Positions 32,540 through 41,524 of a stretch of 64,000 nucleotides of DNA are shown piece after piece. The number at the start of each line of letters is the position of its first letter. Within the stretch, counting starts at the first letter, position 1. Both the position numbers and the translations under genes were made by a program. The stretch is from Streptomyces hokutonensis (GTDB lineage Bacteria; Actinomycetota; Actinomycetes; Streptomycetales; Streptomycetaceae), in NCBI RefSeq assembly GCF_000376565.1, contig NZ_BARG01000045.1:62001-126000 (forward strand), in the 5' to 3' direction. The notes under the pieces are model-generated. The model ran no database searches. It was given only the letters and a program-made list of their open reading frames with translations, and was not told the origin of the DNA.

Positions 32540-33778
32540 ATGGCAGGCAACTCGGACCCGCTCACGCCGCGGGCCAAGCTCGCCGTGACGGCGGGCAAGG
32601 CGGTCGCGGCGGCATCGCGTGCCGCGGGGCGGGGCAGCGGATCGGTGATCGGCGGCCGAGTGGCACTCAAACTCGACCCCGACCTCCTCGCCCGGCTCGC
32701 GCAGAGCCTGGATGTGACCCTGGTCTCGGCCACCAACGGCAAGACCACGACCACGCGGCTGATCGCCGAGGCGCTCGGGGCCGCCGGGCCCGTCGTGTCG
32801 AACGCGCTCGGTGCCAATATGCCCGCCGGTATCACCTCGGCGCTGGCCGGTGGCTCGGACGCCAAGTTCGGGGTCATCGAGGTCGACGAGAAGTACCTCG
32901 CCGGCGTCGCCCGGGACACCGACCCCAAGTGCATCGCGCTGCTCAACCTCTCCCGCGACCAGCTGGACCGCGCGGCCGAGACCCGCATGCTCGCGGAGGC
33001 CTGGCGTGAGGGGCTCGCCGGTTCTAAGGCCGTCGTCGTCGCCAACGCCGACGATCCGCTGGTCGTGTGGGCCGCGTCCTCCTCCCCCAACGTGATCTGG
33101 GTCGCCGCCGGGCAGATGTGGAAGGACGACGCCTGGTCGTGTCCTTCGTGCGGTGGCGTGATGCAGCGGCCCGGTGACGACTGGTTCTGCGGTGAGTGCG
33201 GGTTCCGCCGTCCTACGCCGAGTTGGGCGCTCTCCGGGGACCATGTGCTCGATCCGCACGGGTCCGCCTGGCCGATCCACCTCCAGCTCCCGGGGCGCGC
33301 CAACAAGGCCAACGCCGCGTCCTCCGCCGCCGTCGCCGCCGTGTTCGGGGTGCCGCCGCAGGTCGCCCTGGAGCGCATGTACCGCGTGCAGGCCGTCGCG
33401 GGGCGCTATGACGTCGTCCAGTTCATGCAGCGCGACCTGCGGCTGCTGCTGGCGAAGAACCCGGCGGGCTGGCTCGAAACGTTCAGCCTGATCGATCCGC
33501 CGCCGACCCCGGTGATCCTCTCGGTGAACGCGCGCGGCGCCGACGGCACCGACACCTCCTGGCTGTGGGACGTCGACTACACGCGACTGACCGGCCACCC
33601 CATCTTCGTCATCGGCGACCGCAAGCTGGACCTCGCGGTCCGACTGGAAGTGGCCAACCAGCACTTCCAGGTCTGCGACAACCTCGACCAGGCCGTGCAG
33701 CAGGCCCCGCCCGGCCGCATCGAGGTCATCGCGAACTACACCGCGTTCCAGGACCTGCGCCGCCGCGTCGGCAACTGA
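32540..33778 (+). CDS. murT: Lipid II isoglutaminyl synthase, Mur-ligase subunit
   Basis: The 412-residue protein has the Mur ligase ATP site SATNGKTTTTRL (63-74), a central zinc ribbon with C201, C204, C217 and C220 (CPSCGG, CGECG) as in staphylococcal MurT, and a C-terminal DUF1727 domain. With GatD it amidates the D-glutamate of lipid II, which is needed for peptidoglycan cross-linking in many Gram-positives. It lies 21 bp upstream of gatD. ATG at 32540 starts after AAGGAGGATCGAGAACTG. Confidence 0.93.
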   Translation: MAGNSDPLTPRAKLAVTAGKAVAAASRAAGRGSGSVIGGRVALKLDPDLLARLAQSLDVTLVSATNGKTTTTRLIAEALGAAGPVVSNALGANMPAGITSALAGGSDAKFGVIEVDEKYLAGVARDTDPKCIALLNLSRDQLDRAAETRMLAEAWREGLAGSKAVVVANADDPLVVWAASSSPNVIWVAAGQMWKDDAWSCPSCGGVMQRPGDDWFCGECGFRRPTPSWALSGDHVLDPHGSAWPIHLQLPGRANKANAASSAAVAAVFGVPPQVALERMYRVQAVAGRYDVVQFMQRDLRLLLAKNPAGWLETFSLIDPPPTPVILSVNARGADGTDTSWLWDVDYTRLTGHPIFVIGDRKLDLAVRLEVANQHFQVCDNLDQAVQQAPPGRIEVIANYTAFQDLRRRVGN

Positions 33779-33799
33779 GACTCAGAGGACGAATTGACC

Positions 33800-34528
33800 A
33801 TGAGCGACAACCAGCTGCGTCTGGTGTGGATCTACCCGGACCTGCTGAGCACCTACGGCGACCAGGGCAACGCCCTGGTCGTGGAACGCCGGGCACGGCA
33901 GCGCGGCCTCGACGTGGCCCGGCTGGACGTGCGCAGCGACCAGCCGATCCCGACCTCGGGCGACATCTACCTCATCGGCGGCGGTGAGGACCGCCCGCAG
34001 CGGCTCGCGGCCGAGCGGCTGCGCCGGGACGGCGGCCTGCACCGGGCGATCGGCAACGGCGCGATCGTCTTCTCGGTGTGCGCCGGCTACCAGATCCTCG
34101 GCCACGAGTTCATCAACGACCTCGGCCAGCGCGAGCCCGGCCTCGGCCTGCTCGACGTGGTGTCGGTGCGCGGCGAGGGCGAGCGCTGCGTCGGCGACGT
34201 CCTCGGGGACATCGACCCGCGCCTGGGCCTGCCCCCGCTGACCGGTTTCGAGAACCACCAGGGCGTCACCCATCTCGGCCCCTCCGCGCGCCCGTTCGCG
34301 CAGGTGCGGCTCGGCAAGGGCAACGGCACGGGCGACGGCACCGAGGGCGCGTACAACGACACGGTGTTCGGTACGTACATGCACGGGCCCGTGCTCGCCC
34401 GCAACCCGCTGATCGCGGACCTGCTGCTGAAGCTGGCCCTCGACGTCAACGCGCTGCCGCCGATCGACGACCGCTGGTACGAGGCGCTCCGCAACGAGCG
34501 CATCGCCGCAGCTCAGCAGCCCGCGTAA
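33800..34528 (+). CDS. gatD: Lipid II isoglutaminyl synthase, glutamine amidotransferase subunit
   Basis: A 242-residue class I glutamine amidotransferase of the CobB/CobQ-like kind: nucleophile C94 in IVFSVCAGYQIL and catalytic His in GTYMHGPVLARNP. C94 has the same number as in staphylococcal GatD. It supplies ammonia to MurT for amidation of lipid II. Operon with murT, 21-bp gap; ATG at 33800 preceded by AGAGGAC. Confidence 0.94.
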   Translation: MSDNQLRLVWIYPDLLSTYGDQGNALVVERRARQRGLDVARLDVRSDQPIPTSGDIYLIGGGEDRPQRLAAERLRRDGGLHRAIGNGAIVFSVCAGYQILGHEFINDLGQREPGLGLLDVVSVRGEGERCVGDVLGDIDPRLGLPPLTGFENHQGVTHLGPSARPFAQVRLGKGNGTGDGTEGAYNDTVFGTYMHGPVLARNPLIADLLLKLALDVNALPPIDDRWYEALRNERIAAAQQPA

Positions 34529-34717
34529 GCGACGCGTACACCTGGGCTTCGGACGTCGGCAACCAGCCCGTCTGACGGCTCGTCCGCGCAGGTGAGCGGG
34601 GTCGTCCAGCAGGCGGACGCACGCTACGACCCCGCCCCCTCCTGCCGTTAGGGTGGCGGGGATCGTGCCGGACAAAGTGGTCCGGTCCCGCCCACGTTGA
34701 GAAGGTTCTTTCGGGCT

Positions 34718-35743
34718 ATGCGCATTGGTGTGCTCACGTCCGGCGGCGACTGCCCCGGCCTGAACGCCGTCATCCGGTCCGTCGTGCACCGCGCCGTCGT
34801 GGACCACGGCGACGAGGTCATCGGCTTCCGGGACGGCTGGAAGGGCCTCCTGGAGTGCGACTACCTCAAGCTCGACCTCGACGCGGTGAGCGGCATCCTC
34901 GCTCGCGGCGGCACCATCCTCGGTTCCTCCCGGGTCCAGCCCTCCCATCTCCGTGACGGCGTGGAGCGGGCCCGGGGCCATGTCGAGGAACTCGGCCTCG
35001 ACGCGATCATCCCGATAGGCGGCGAGGGCACGCTCAAGGCCGCCAAGCTGATGTACGACGCCGGGCTCCCGATCGTCGGCGTCCCCAAGACCATCGACAA
35101 CGACATCGCCGTCACTGACGTCACCTTCGGCTTCGACACGGCCGTCGGTGTCGCGACCGAGGCGCTCGACCGGCTCAAGACCACCGCCGAGTCCCACCAG
35201 CGCGTCCTCGTCGTCGAGGTCATGGGCCGGCACACCGGCTGGATCGCGCTGCACTCCGGCATGGCGGCCGGCGCGCACGCCATCGTCGTACCCGAACGCC
35301 CCTTCGACATCGAGGAGTTGGCCGCGCGCGTCGGCGAACGCTTCGAGGCGGGCAAGCGGTTCGCGATCGTGGTGGCCGCGGAGGGCGCGAAGCCTCGCGC
35401 GGGCTCCATGGAGTTCGACGAGGGCAAGAAGGACGTCTACGGCCATGAGCGCTTCGCGGGGATCGCGCGGCAGCTGTCCCTCGAACTGGAGGAGCGGCTC
35501 GGCAAGGAGGCGCGGCCGGTGATCCTCGGGCATGTGCAGCGTGGGGGTACGCCTACCGCGTACGACCGTGTGCTGGCGACCCGGTTCGGGTGGCACGCGG
35601 TGGAGGCCGCGCACCGTGGGGAGTTCGGGAAGATGACCGCGCTTCAGGGGACCGACATCTTGATGGTGCCGTTGGCCGATGCGGTGGAGACGTTGAAGAC
35701 CGTTCCCGCTGATCGGTATGAAGAGGCTGAGTGCGTGCTGTAG
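34718..35743 (+). CDS. pfkA: 6-phosphofructokinase
   Basis: The 341-residue enzyme shows the PFK hallmarks: MRIGVLTSGGDCPGLNAVIR at the N-terminus, IIPIGGEGTLKAAKLM at the phosphate-donor site, GVPKTIDNDI with the catalytic Asp, and EVMGRHTGWIALHSG. The Gly in GGEGT, where PPi-dependent enzymes have Asp, supports ATP as the donor. It phosphorylates fructose 6-phosphate in glycolysis. Single gene with its own strong terminator. Confidence 0.94.
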   Translation: MRIGVLTSGGDCPGLNAVIRSVVHRAVVDHGDEVIGFRDGWKGLLECDYLKLDLDAVSGILARGGTILGSSRVQPSHLRDGVERARGHVEELGLDAIIPIGGEGTLKAAKLMYDAGLPIVGVPKTIDNDIAVTDVTFGFDTAVGVATEALDRLKTTAESHQRVLVVEVMGRHTGWIALHSGMAAGAHAIVVPERPFDIEELAARVGERFEAGKRFAIVVAAEGAKPRAGSMEFDEGKKDVYGHERFAGIARQLSLELEERLGKEARPVILGHVQRGGTPTAYDRVLATRFGWHAVEAAHRGEFGKMTALQGTDILMVPLADAVETLKTVPADRYEEAECVL

Positions 35744-35758
35744 CTCGTACATGAACGA

Positions 35759-35794
35759 AACTGCCCCCGGTCATGATCGTGACCGGGGGCAGTT
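35759..35794 (+). terminator. Intrinsic terminator after pfkA
   Basis: AACTGCCCCCGGTCA and TGACCGGGGGCAGTT form a perfect 15-bp stem with a six-base loop (TGATCG), starting 15 bp after the pfkA stop. Only a weak T-tract follows, as usual in Streptomyces. Confidence 0.85.
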
Positions 35795-35847
35795 CTAGTC
35801 TGTGTCCGGACAGACTTGCACAACCCCCACGAATCAGGAGCCGTCCG

Positions 35848-36798
35848 ATGGATCACGGCGGGCACGGCATGACCATGGATCTGCCGCCGTTCACGTTGGG
35901 GCGCGGGCTCGAATGGTCGGCCGACCCGTTCTTCCTCACCGCCTGCCTGCTGGGTCTGGGGCTGTACGCGTGGGGGGTCGTGCGGTTGCGGCGGCGCGGG
36001 GACTCCTGGCCCGTGGGGCGGACGATCTCGTACGTCATCGGTGTGCTGACCGTCGGGCTCGTGATGTGCACCAAGCTCAACGACTACGGCATGGTCATGT
36101 TCAGCGTGCACATGGTTCAGCACATGATCATCAGCATGCTGTCGCCGATCCTGCTGCTGCTCGGCGCCCCGGTCACGCTCGCACTCCGGGCGCTGCCGCC
36201 CGCGGCCAGGGGGCGCAAGGGGCCGCGCGAGCTGCTGTTGATGTTCCTGCACAGCCGGTACATGAAGATCATCACGCATCCCGCGTTCACGATCCCGCTG
36301 TTCATCGCGAGCCTGTACGCCCTGTACTTCACGCCGATCTTCGACTTCCTGATGGGCTCGAAGACCGGGCACATCGCGATGATGGTGCACTTCCTCGCCG
36401 TGGGCGTGGTGTTCTTCTGGCCGATCATGGGCGTGGACCCGGGGCCCAACCGGCCCGGCTATCTGATGCGGATGCTGGAGCTGTTCGCCGGGATGCCGTT
36501 CCACGCGTTCTTCGGCATCGCGCTGATGATGGCGTCGGAGCCGATGGTCGAGACGTTCAAGCACCCGCCCTCCTCGCTCGGCATCGACGCGCTCTCCGAC
36601 CAGAACGCGGCCGGCGGTATCGCCTGGGCGTTCAGCGAGATCCCCTCCGTCCTGGTGCTGATCGCCCTGCTGTTCCAGTGGTACGGCTCGGAGCAGCGAC
36701 AGGCCAAGCGGCAGGACCGGGCCGCCGACCGGGACGGCGACAAGGAACTCGAGGCGTACAACGCCTATTTGGCCTCATTGAACACACGAGGCAATTGA
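35848..36798 (+). CDS. ctaG: Cytochrome c oxidase assembly protein, CtaG/Caa3 type
   Basis: The 316-residue membrane protein has about seven transmembrane helices, beginning after a His-rich N-terminus (MDHGGHGMTMDLPPF). Helix pieces such as FSVHMVQHMIISMLSPILLL and GHIAMMVHFLAVGVVFFWPI carry the conserved His and Met residues of the caa3-type CtaG family, thought to help copper insertion into cytochrome oxidase. The C-terminal tail is charged and cytoplasmic. It stands alone, with an upstream terminator and a downstream palindrome. Confidence 0.9.
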   Translation: MDHGGHGMTMDLPPFTLGRGLEWSADPFFLTACLLGLGLYAWGVVRLRRRGDSWPVGRTISYVIGVLTVGLVMCTKLNDYGMVMFSVHMVQHMIISMLSPILLLLGAPVTLALRALPPAARGRKGPRELLLMFLHSRYMKIITHPAFTIPLFIASLYALYFTPIFDFLMGSKTGHIAMMVHFLAVGVVFFWPIMGVDPGPNRPGYLMRMLELFAGMPFHAFFGIALMMASEPMVETFKHPPSSLGIDALSDQNAAGGIAWAFSEIPSVLVLIALLFQWYGSEQRQAKRQDRAADRDGDKELEAYNAYLASLNTRGN

Positions 36799-36811
36799 AC
36801 GCACGCGGCTC

Positions 36812-36834
36812 ACTGAACGGAAAATTCGTTCAGT
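36812..36834. promoter_or_regulatory. AT-rich-centred palindrome before the PASTA lipoprotein gene
   Basis: ACTGAACG-GAAAATT-CGTTCAGT has perfect 8-bp arms and an AT-rich centre, rare in this GC-rich window. It lies 14 bp after the ctaG stop and about 45 bp before the next start codon, followed by an AT-rich TAGCATAAAG that may be a -10 region. Operator or weak hairpin; an operator is preferred. Confidence 0.45.
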
Positions 36835-36877
36835 AGCATAAAGCGCGATGGGGGAACCGCGACCGGGGGGAGCGGTA

Positions 36878-38257
36878 ATGACATTTCGCGCGGTTGTGCA
36901 AAGGACCGGAATTGCGGTGATCCGCAGGATCGCCGTGCTGCTCGTCTGCGTCCTGGTCGTGAGTGGCTGCGGCGGGGGCGCACATACGTTCGTCGTAAAG
37001 GCGGTCGCGGCCGGAGTTCCGTCGCTCGCGCCTTTCTTCGACGAGAAACAGGGACTGGGCCACGACACCCAGGTCCGGTCGATGCCGGTGCGGGGCACCT
37101 TGCAGCAGGGGGACACGCCCGGACTGTACGGGGGCACCAGGCAGCCGACCATCTGTGACGTGGCGAAACTCAAGAGGTTCCTGACCGATCCCGCGAACCA
37201 CCAGAAGGCGGTGGCGTGGTCGTCGGTGCTCGGTATCACCACGGACCAGATCCCGGGCTATCTCGACCGGCTCACACCCGTACTCCTGCGTCACGACACT
37301 CTCGTACAGAACCACGACTACAGAAAGGGAAAGGCCACGCCCTACAACTCCCTTCTGCAGGCGGGAATCGCGATTCTCGTCGACGAGCAGGGGGAACCCG
37401 CCGCGAAGTGCTCGTGCGGAAATCCGCTGCGCCCGTTCAAGGGCGACGCGGGGAGGATTTCCGTCAAGTTCGCGGACGGCAACAAGAAGTGGCAGGGATA
37501 TGAGCCGTCCTCGGTGGTGGCCGTGCAGCCGGCGCCCCGGAAGATGGAGCGGCTCGCCCTCGTGGACGTCGACGATCCCGACGTCGGCATCACGCGTCCG
37601 GTCGGTACGACGGGTAAGCACGACAGCACCTTCGACGCCCGGCGGCAGCAGGCGGTGCCGAACGTCATGGGGGCGACGTTCGGGGAGGCGCGGCGGCAAC
37701 TGGTGAGCAGTGGGCTGGCCGTCGGGTACGGCGGGAGCGCGGCGCCGTCCGACGACGCGCGGGTCACCGCGTCCGATCCGCCCGCCGGGACCGAGCTGGG
37801 GTTCGGGCAGTACGTGACGCTGACGGTGTCCGGCGGGACGAGCGGTGGAGCGACTAGGACGCCGTCCACTCCCCCGGCTCCGACGACCTCCGGACCGACG
37901 GTGGGCCCGCCGACCTCCACGGCACCGCCCTCCACGTCCCCTACAGCGCCGCCCACGACCTCCTCTCCGCCTGCCTCACCGCCCTCGTCGCCGCCTCCGT
38001 CCTCGCCCAAGAGCGAGCCGCCGCCGAGCAGTTCGCCGCCGAGCAGTTCTCCTACGACCGGTTCGCCCTCGGTGGTGACCAGTTCGCCCGTCACCAGCGT
38101 GCCGGCCACCACCAGCGCGGCGCCCGTGACAATTGTCCCCGTGACCAGTAGCGCGCCGGTCACCAGCAGCGCCCCTGTGACGAGCAGCGCGCCGGTCACG
38201 AGCGAACCGGTCACCAGAGACCCTGTGACCGGCACCCCCACCACGACCGAGACATGA
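36878..38257 (+). CDS. Lipoprotein with DUF6777-like, PASTA and Pro/Ser/Thr-rich regions
   Basis: The 459-residue protein has a lipoprotein signal (hydrophobic IAVLLVCVLVVSG followed by lipobox Cys at residue 31), a globular domain of about 220 residues with a KCSCGNP cysteine pair, a single PASTA domain (about 260-318: VPNVMGATFGEARRQLVSSG, VTASDPPAGTELGFGQYVTL), and a tail of about 140 residues rich in Pro, Ser and Thr ending in repeats of SAPVTS. The tail could span the cell wall and be glycosylated. PASTA domains bind peptidoglycan fragments. The next gene encodes a Ser/Thr kinase without PASTA, so the lipoprotein may serve it in trans. ATG at 36878 is favoured by GGGGGGAG. Confidence 0.8.
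   Translation: MTFRAVVQRTGIAVIRRIAVLLVCVLVVSGCGGGAHTFVVKAVAAGVPSLAPFFDEKQGLGHDTQVRSMPVRGTLQQGDTPGLYGGTRQPTICDVAKLKRFLTDPANHQKAVAWSSVLGITTDQIPGYLDRLTPVLLRHDTLVQNHDYRKGKATPYNSLLQAGIAILVDEQGEPAAKCSCGNPLRPFKGDAGRISVKFADGNKKWQGYEPSSVVAVQPAPRKMERLALVDVDDPDVGITRPVGTTGKHDSTFDARRQQAVPNVMGATFGEARRQLVSSGLAVGYGGSAAPSDDARVTASDPPAGTELGFGQYVTLTVSGGTSGGATRTPSTPPAPTTSGPTVGPPTSTAPPSTSPTAPPTTSSPPASPPSSPPPSSPKSEPPPSSSPPSSSPTTGSPSVVTSSPVTSVPATTSAAPVTIVPVTSSAPVTSSAPVTSSAPVTSEPVTRDPVTGTPTTTET
38120..38230 (+). repeat. 18-bp coding repeats in the lipoprotein tail
   Basis: Units encoding (S/T)APVTS recur about five to six times (for example AGCGCGCCGGTCACCAGC), with later copies changed to EPVTRD and PVTGTP. They lengthen the Ser/Thr-rich wall-spanning tail. 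Confidence 0.65.
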
Positions 38258-38282
38258 CGCGGAACCGGGAGGGGGACACCGG

Positions 38283-40127
38283 ATGCCTCAGGGATCGCCG
38301 ACGTCGGGCGTGGGCCGGGTCATCGCCGGCCGCTATCTCCTGCTGAACCGGCTGGGCAGTGGCGGTATGGGACATGTGTGGCTCGCACATGACCAGCGGC
38401 TGGCCTGCGAAGTCGCGCTCAAGGAGATCGTGTTCAGCAACCCGGCCTCCGCCGACGCCGAGCGGGAGGCCAGGGTCGCCCGCGCCCAGGCGGAGGCCCG
38501 GCACGCGGCGGGGCTGCGCGGCCACCCCCATGTGGTGACCGTCCATGACGTGCTGGAGCACGACGGGCTGCCGTGGATCGTCATGGAGTACGTGGCGGAC
38601 GCCGTCGACCTGCGCGACCTGGTCGGCCGGCAGGGCCCGCTCGCCCCTGCGGAGTGCGCACGCATCGGACTCGCCGTGCTCGACGCGCTGACCGCCGGGC
38701 ACGAGCGGGGCGTCATGCACCGGGACGTGAAACCCGCGAACATCCTGCTCGCCCCGGACCGCAACGGTTCGCCGTACGCGCGGGTCCTGCTCACCGACTA
38801 CGGCATCTCGGTGCAGCCGGACGCCGGGGAGACGCGGTACACGCTGACGTCCGTGCTCGTCGGCACGGCGGGCTATCTGGCGCCGGAGCGGGCAACGGGC
38901 GGGCCGCCGACGGCCGCCGCCGACCTGTTCTCGCTGGGCTGCACGCTGTACCACGCCGTCGAGGGCCACGGCCCCTTCACCCGCGAGTCACCGCTCGCCG
39001 AGGTCACCGCGGTGGTCATGGAGGACCCGCTGCCACCGGCCCGCGCGGGCGCCCTGGCACCGGTGCTCCACGCGATGCTGGAGAAGGATCCGCTACGGCG
39101 GATCCCGGCGGCGGAGGCGGAGGCGGCGCTGTCGCGGATCGTGACGCCGCAGACCGAGGCGGAGGCGTACGCCCGGACGCAGACGGACCTGGGTTCGCCG
39201 TCGCCCTGGGAGGGCCTGGCCGTGCCCGTGGCCGTGCCGGTGCCGACGCAGGGCTCGCCGCCGTACGGATGGGTCCCAGCGCCCGGCAGGCGTCGGCGGG
39301 CCCGCCCCCGGCTGCTCCAGTCCGTCCTGGCGGGGCTGCTCGGGCTCGTTCTCGCCCTGGGCGGTGTCTGGTACGCGATGGCGCATCAGCCGCCCGGCAA
39401 GGACACCGACAGGAAGAGTCCGCCGTACGGCACGGCCGTCGGGCTCTCCGCGCCGCTCGAGGACGGCGACTGTGTCACCGCCGACTGGCCGGGCGGGCAC
39501 CTCTTCCAGGGGACCCCGCGGCTCGCCGTGGACGCCGGCTGCCGGACGACCGTGCCGGACGGGCAGGTGATGGCGTTCGTGTCCACCGCGTCCGCGGGCG
39601 AGGCGCGGAAGGTCGGGGCGGACCGGTGCGCGCAGCGGACGCAGGAGATCCGGGAGAAGCTCGCGGACGTGCGGGGCTACGCCGTCGTACCGACCGACGC
39701 GGGTTTCGACGCGGCCGGTCGCCGCACCGCCTGCCTGGTGCTGGGCGCGCACGGGCCGGTCTACGGGCCGCTCGGCAGCCATCGCGCCCTCGGTTCGGCG
39801 TTCGCGGACACGTCGACCATGCAGAAGCGGGACTGTCTGGACGTGCCCTCGAACCGGGCGGCGAGCCTGGTCTCCTGCGCCGGCAAGCACGATCAGGTAG
39901 TGGTCGGGTTCACCCGGTTGGGCGCGGACGTCACGCTGGCCCAGGCGCGTACGCGGTCGGACGCGGCGTGCGCGCGGGACGTCCCGCCGGCCGACTACGG
40001 CTTCGATCCCTCGGTCTACCAGGCCGCCTCCTGGACCAGTGAGGGACCGTGGAAGTCGGGCACTCATTTCGTCGTGTGCGCCGTGCGGAAGCAGAACGGA
40101 GGCACCATGGAGGGGGACGGACCATGA
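38283..40127 (+). CDS. Membrane serine/threonine protein kinase
   Basis: This 614-residue kinase has a Hanks-type domain: glycine loop LGSGGMGHVW (24-33), K47 in VALKEI, H146-R147-D148 in MHRDVKPANILL, and DYG (172-174) instead of DFG, a tolerated change. APE-like motif LAPERA. After a Pro-rich linker a single transmembrane helix (about 340-360) leads to an extracellular part of about 250 residues with paired cysteines (CVTADWP, CRTTV, CAQRT, CLVLG, CLDVP, CAGKH, CARDV, CAVRK) but no PASTA repeat. It lies 25 bp after the PASTA lipoprotein gene, which may provide ligand sensing. Confidence 0.92.
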   Translation: MPQGSPTSGVGRVIAGRYLLLNRLGSGGMGHVWLAHDQRLACEVALKEIVFSNPASADAEREARVARAQAEARHAAGLRGHPHVVTVHDVLEHDGLPWIVMEYVADAVDLRDLVGRQGPLAPAECARIGLAVLDALTAGHERGVMHRDVKPANILLAPDRNGSPYARVLLTDYGISVQPDAGETRYTLTSVLVGTAGYLAPERATGGPPTAAADLFSLGCTLYHAVEGHGPFTRESPLAEVTAVVMEDPLPPARAGALAPVLHAMLEKDPLRRIPAAEAEAALSRIVTPQTEAEAYARTQTDLGSPSPWEGLAVPVAVPVPTQGSPPYGWVPAPGRRRRARPRLLQSVLAGLLGLVLALGGVWYAMAHQPPGKDTDRKSPPYGTAVGLSAPLEDGDCVTADWPGGHLFQGTPRLAVDAGCRTTVPDGQVMAFVSTASAGEARKVGADRCAQRTQEIREKLADVRGYAVVPTDAGFDAAGRRTACLVLGAHGPVYGPLGSHRALGSAFADTSTMQKRDCLDVPSNRAASLVSCAGKHDQVVVGFTRLGADVTLAQARTRSDAACARDVPPADYGFDPSVYQAASWTSEGPWKSGTHFVVCAVRKQNGGTMEGDGP

Positions 40128-40140
40128 GGAGGGTGTCGCG

Positions 40141-40299
40141 ATGCCCGGTTCCACGAAGACCATGGGGGTGATCACCGTCGGCGGGCTGGTGGTGGTGACG
40201 GCCTACACGGTGGCGCTCGGCAGCAACGGCTGGCTGTGGTTCGGCTGGGTCGTGCTGGGGCTCATCACCCTGGGGATGGTGGCCACGCGCAGCACCTGA
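40141..40299 (+). CDS. Small membrane protein after the kinase
   Basis: The 52-residue product has two hydrophobic helices (MGVITVGGLVVVTAYTVALG and WLWFGWVVLGLITLGMVA). A GAGGAGGGTG ribosome site precedes the ATG, and only 13 bp separate it from the kinase stop, so it belongs to the same operon. No family recognised; it might associate with the kinase in the membrane. Confidence 0.6.
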   Translation: MPGSTKTMGVITVGGLVVVTAYTVALGSNGWLWFGWVVLGLITLGMVATRST

Positions 40300-40306
40300 G
40301 GGCTCA

Positions 40307-41524
40307 TCACTGCTCGCTGCGGCGGCTCGCCGAGTGCACGCCCGGCTGGTACTTCGGCAACCGGGCGGTGATCTTCATGCCCGCTCCCACGGCGGTCTCG
40401 ATGACGAGGCCGTAGTCGTCGCCGTAGACCTGGCGGAGCCGGTCGTCGACGTTGGACAGGCCGATGCCGCCCGAGGGGCTGACCTCGCCCGCCAGGATGC
40501 GGCGCAGCAGGTCGGGGTCCATGCCGGCGCCGTCGTCCTCGATGACGACGAGCGCCTCGGCGCCCGCGTCCTGCGCGGTGATGCTGATGCGGCTCTTGCC
40601 CGCGGCATTCACAGCCTTGCCCTCCAGGCCGTGTTTCACGGCGTTCTCCACGAGCGGTTGCAGGCACAGGAACGGGAGCGCGACCGGGAGCACCTCGGGG
40701 GCGATCTGGAGCGTGACCGAGAGGCGTTCGCCGAAGCGGGCCCTGACCAGTGCCAAGTAGTGGTCGATGGCGTGGAGTTCGTCCGCGAGGGTGGTGAAGT
40801 CGCCGTGCCTGCGGAACGAGTAGCGGGTGAAGTCGGCGAATTCGAGGAGCAGTTCGCGGGCGCGCTCGGGGTCGGTGCGGACGAACGAGGCGATCACCGC
40901 GAGCGAGTTGAAGATGAAGTGTGGGGAGATCTGGGCCCGAAGTGCCTTGATCTCGGCCTCGATCAGCCGGGTGCGGGACTGGTCCAGATCCGCCAACTCC
41001 AGTTGGACGGAGACCCAGCGCGCGACCTCTCCCGCGGCCCGCACAAGGACGGCGGACTCGCGCGGCGCGCAGGCGACCAGCGCGCCGTGGACCCGGTCGT
41101 CGACGGTGAGCGGGGCGACCACCGCCCAGCGCAACGGGCAGTCCGGGGCATCGCAGTTGAGCCGGAACGCCTCGCCGCGACCGGTCTCCAGCGGGCCCGC
41201 GAGCCGCTCCATGATCTCGGCCCGGTGATGGTCACCGACGCCGTCCCACGCGAGGACCTGCTTCTGGTCGGTCAGACAGAGCGCGTCGGTACCGAGCAGG
41301 GTCCGCAGCCTACGGGCGGAACGGCGGGCCGTCTCCTCGGTGAGGCCCCCGCGCAGCGGCGGCGCGGCGAGCGAGGCGGTGTGCAGCGTCTGAAAGGTGG
41401 CGTGCTCGACGGGGGTACCGAGCCCGCCGAGACTCTCGGGCCGCGCGGTACGCCGCCCGAGCCAGAACCCGGCGGCGAGCAGCGGGAGTACGGCGACACA
41501 GAGACCGGCGAGGAATCCGCTCAT
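40307..41524 (-). CDS. LytS-type sensor histidine kinase
   Basis: The 405-residue kinase has one or two N-terminal hydrophobic segments (MSGFLAGLCVAVLPLLAAGF), a GAF-like sensory part (about 60-180, with a CDAPDCPLRWAVVAPL segment), the His_kinase domain motif ALRAQISPHFIFNSL, and a GHKL ATPase domain (PLVENAVKHGLEG, EDDGAGMDPDLL, GGIGLSNVDDRL). It pairs with the LytTR regulator 2.2 kb upstream, with a symporter between them. Similar sets in Streptomyces control acetate- or pyruvate-type uptake. The ATG overlaps the stop of a small His/Met-rich ORF. Confidence 0.9.
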   Translation of the reverse strand: MSGFLAGLCVAVLPLLAAGFWLGRRTARPESLGGLGTPVEHATFQTLHTASLAAPPLRGGLTEETARRSARRLRTLLGTDALCLTDQKQVLAWDGVGDHHRAEIMERLAGPLETGRGEAFRLNCDAPDCPLRWAVVAPLTVDDRVHGALVACAPRESAVLVRAAGEVARWVSVQLELADLDQSRTRLIEAEIKALRAQISPHFIFNSLAVIASFVRTDPERARELLLEFADFTRYSFRRHGDFTTLADELHAIDHYLALVRARFGERLSVTLQIAPEVLPVALPFLCLQPLVENAVKHGLEGKAVNAAGKSRISITAQDAGAEALVVIEDDGAGMDPDLLRRILAGEVSPSGGIGLSNVDDRLRQVYGDDYGLVIETAVGAGMKITARLPKYQPGVHSASRRSEQ

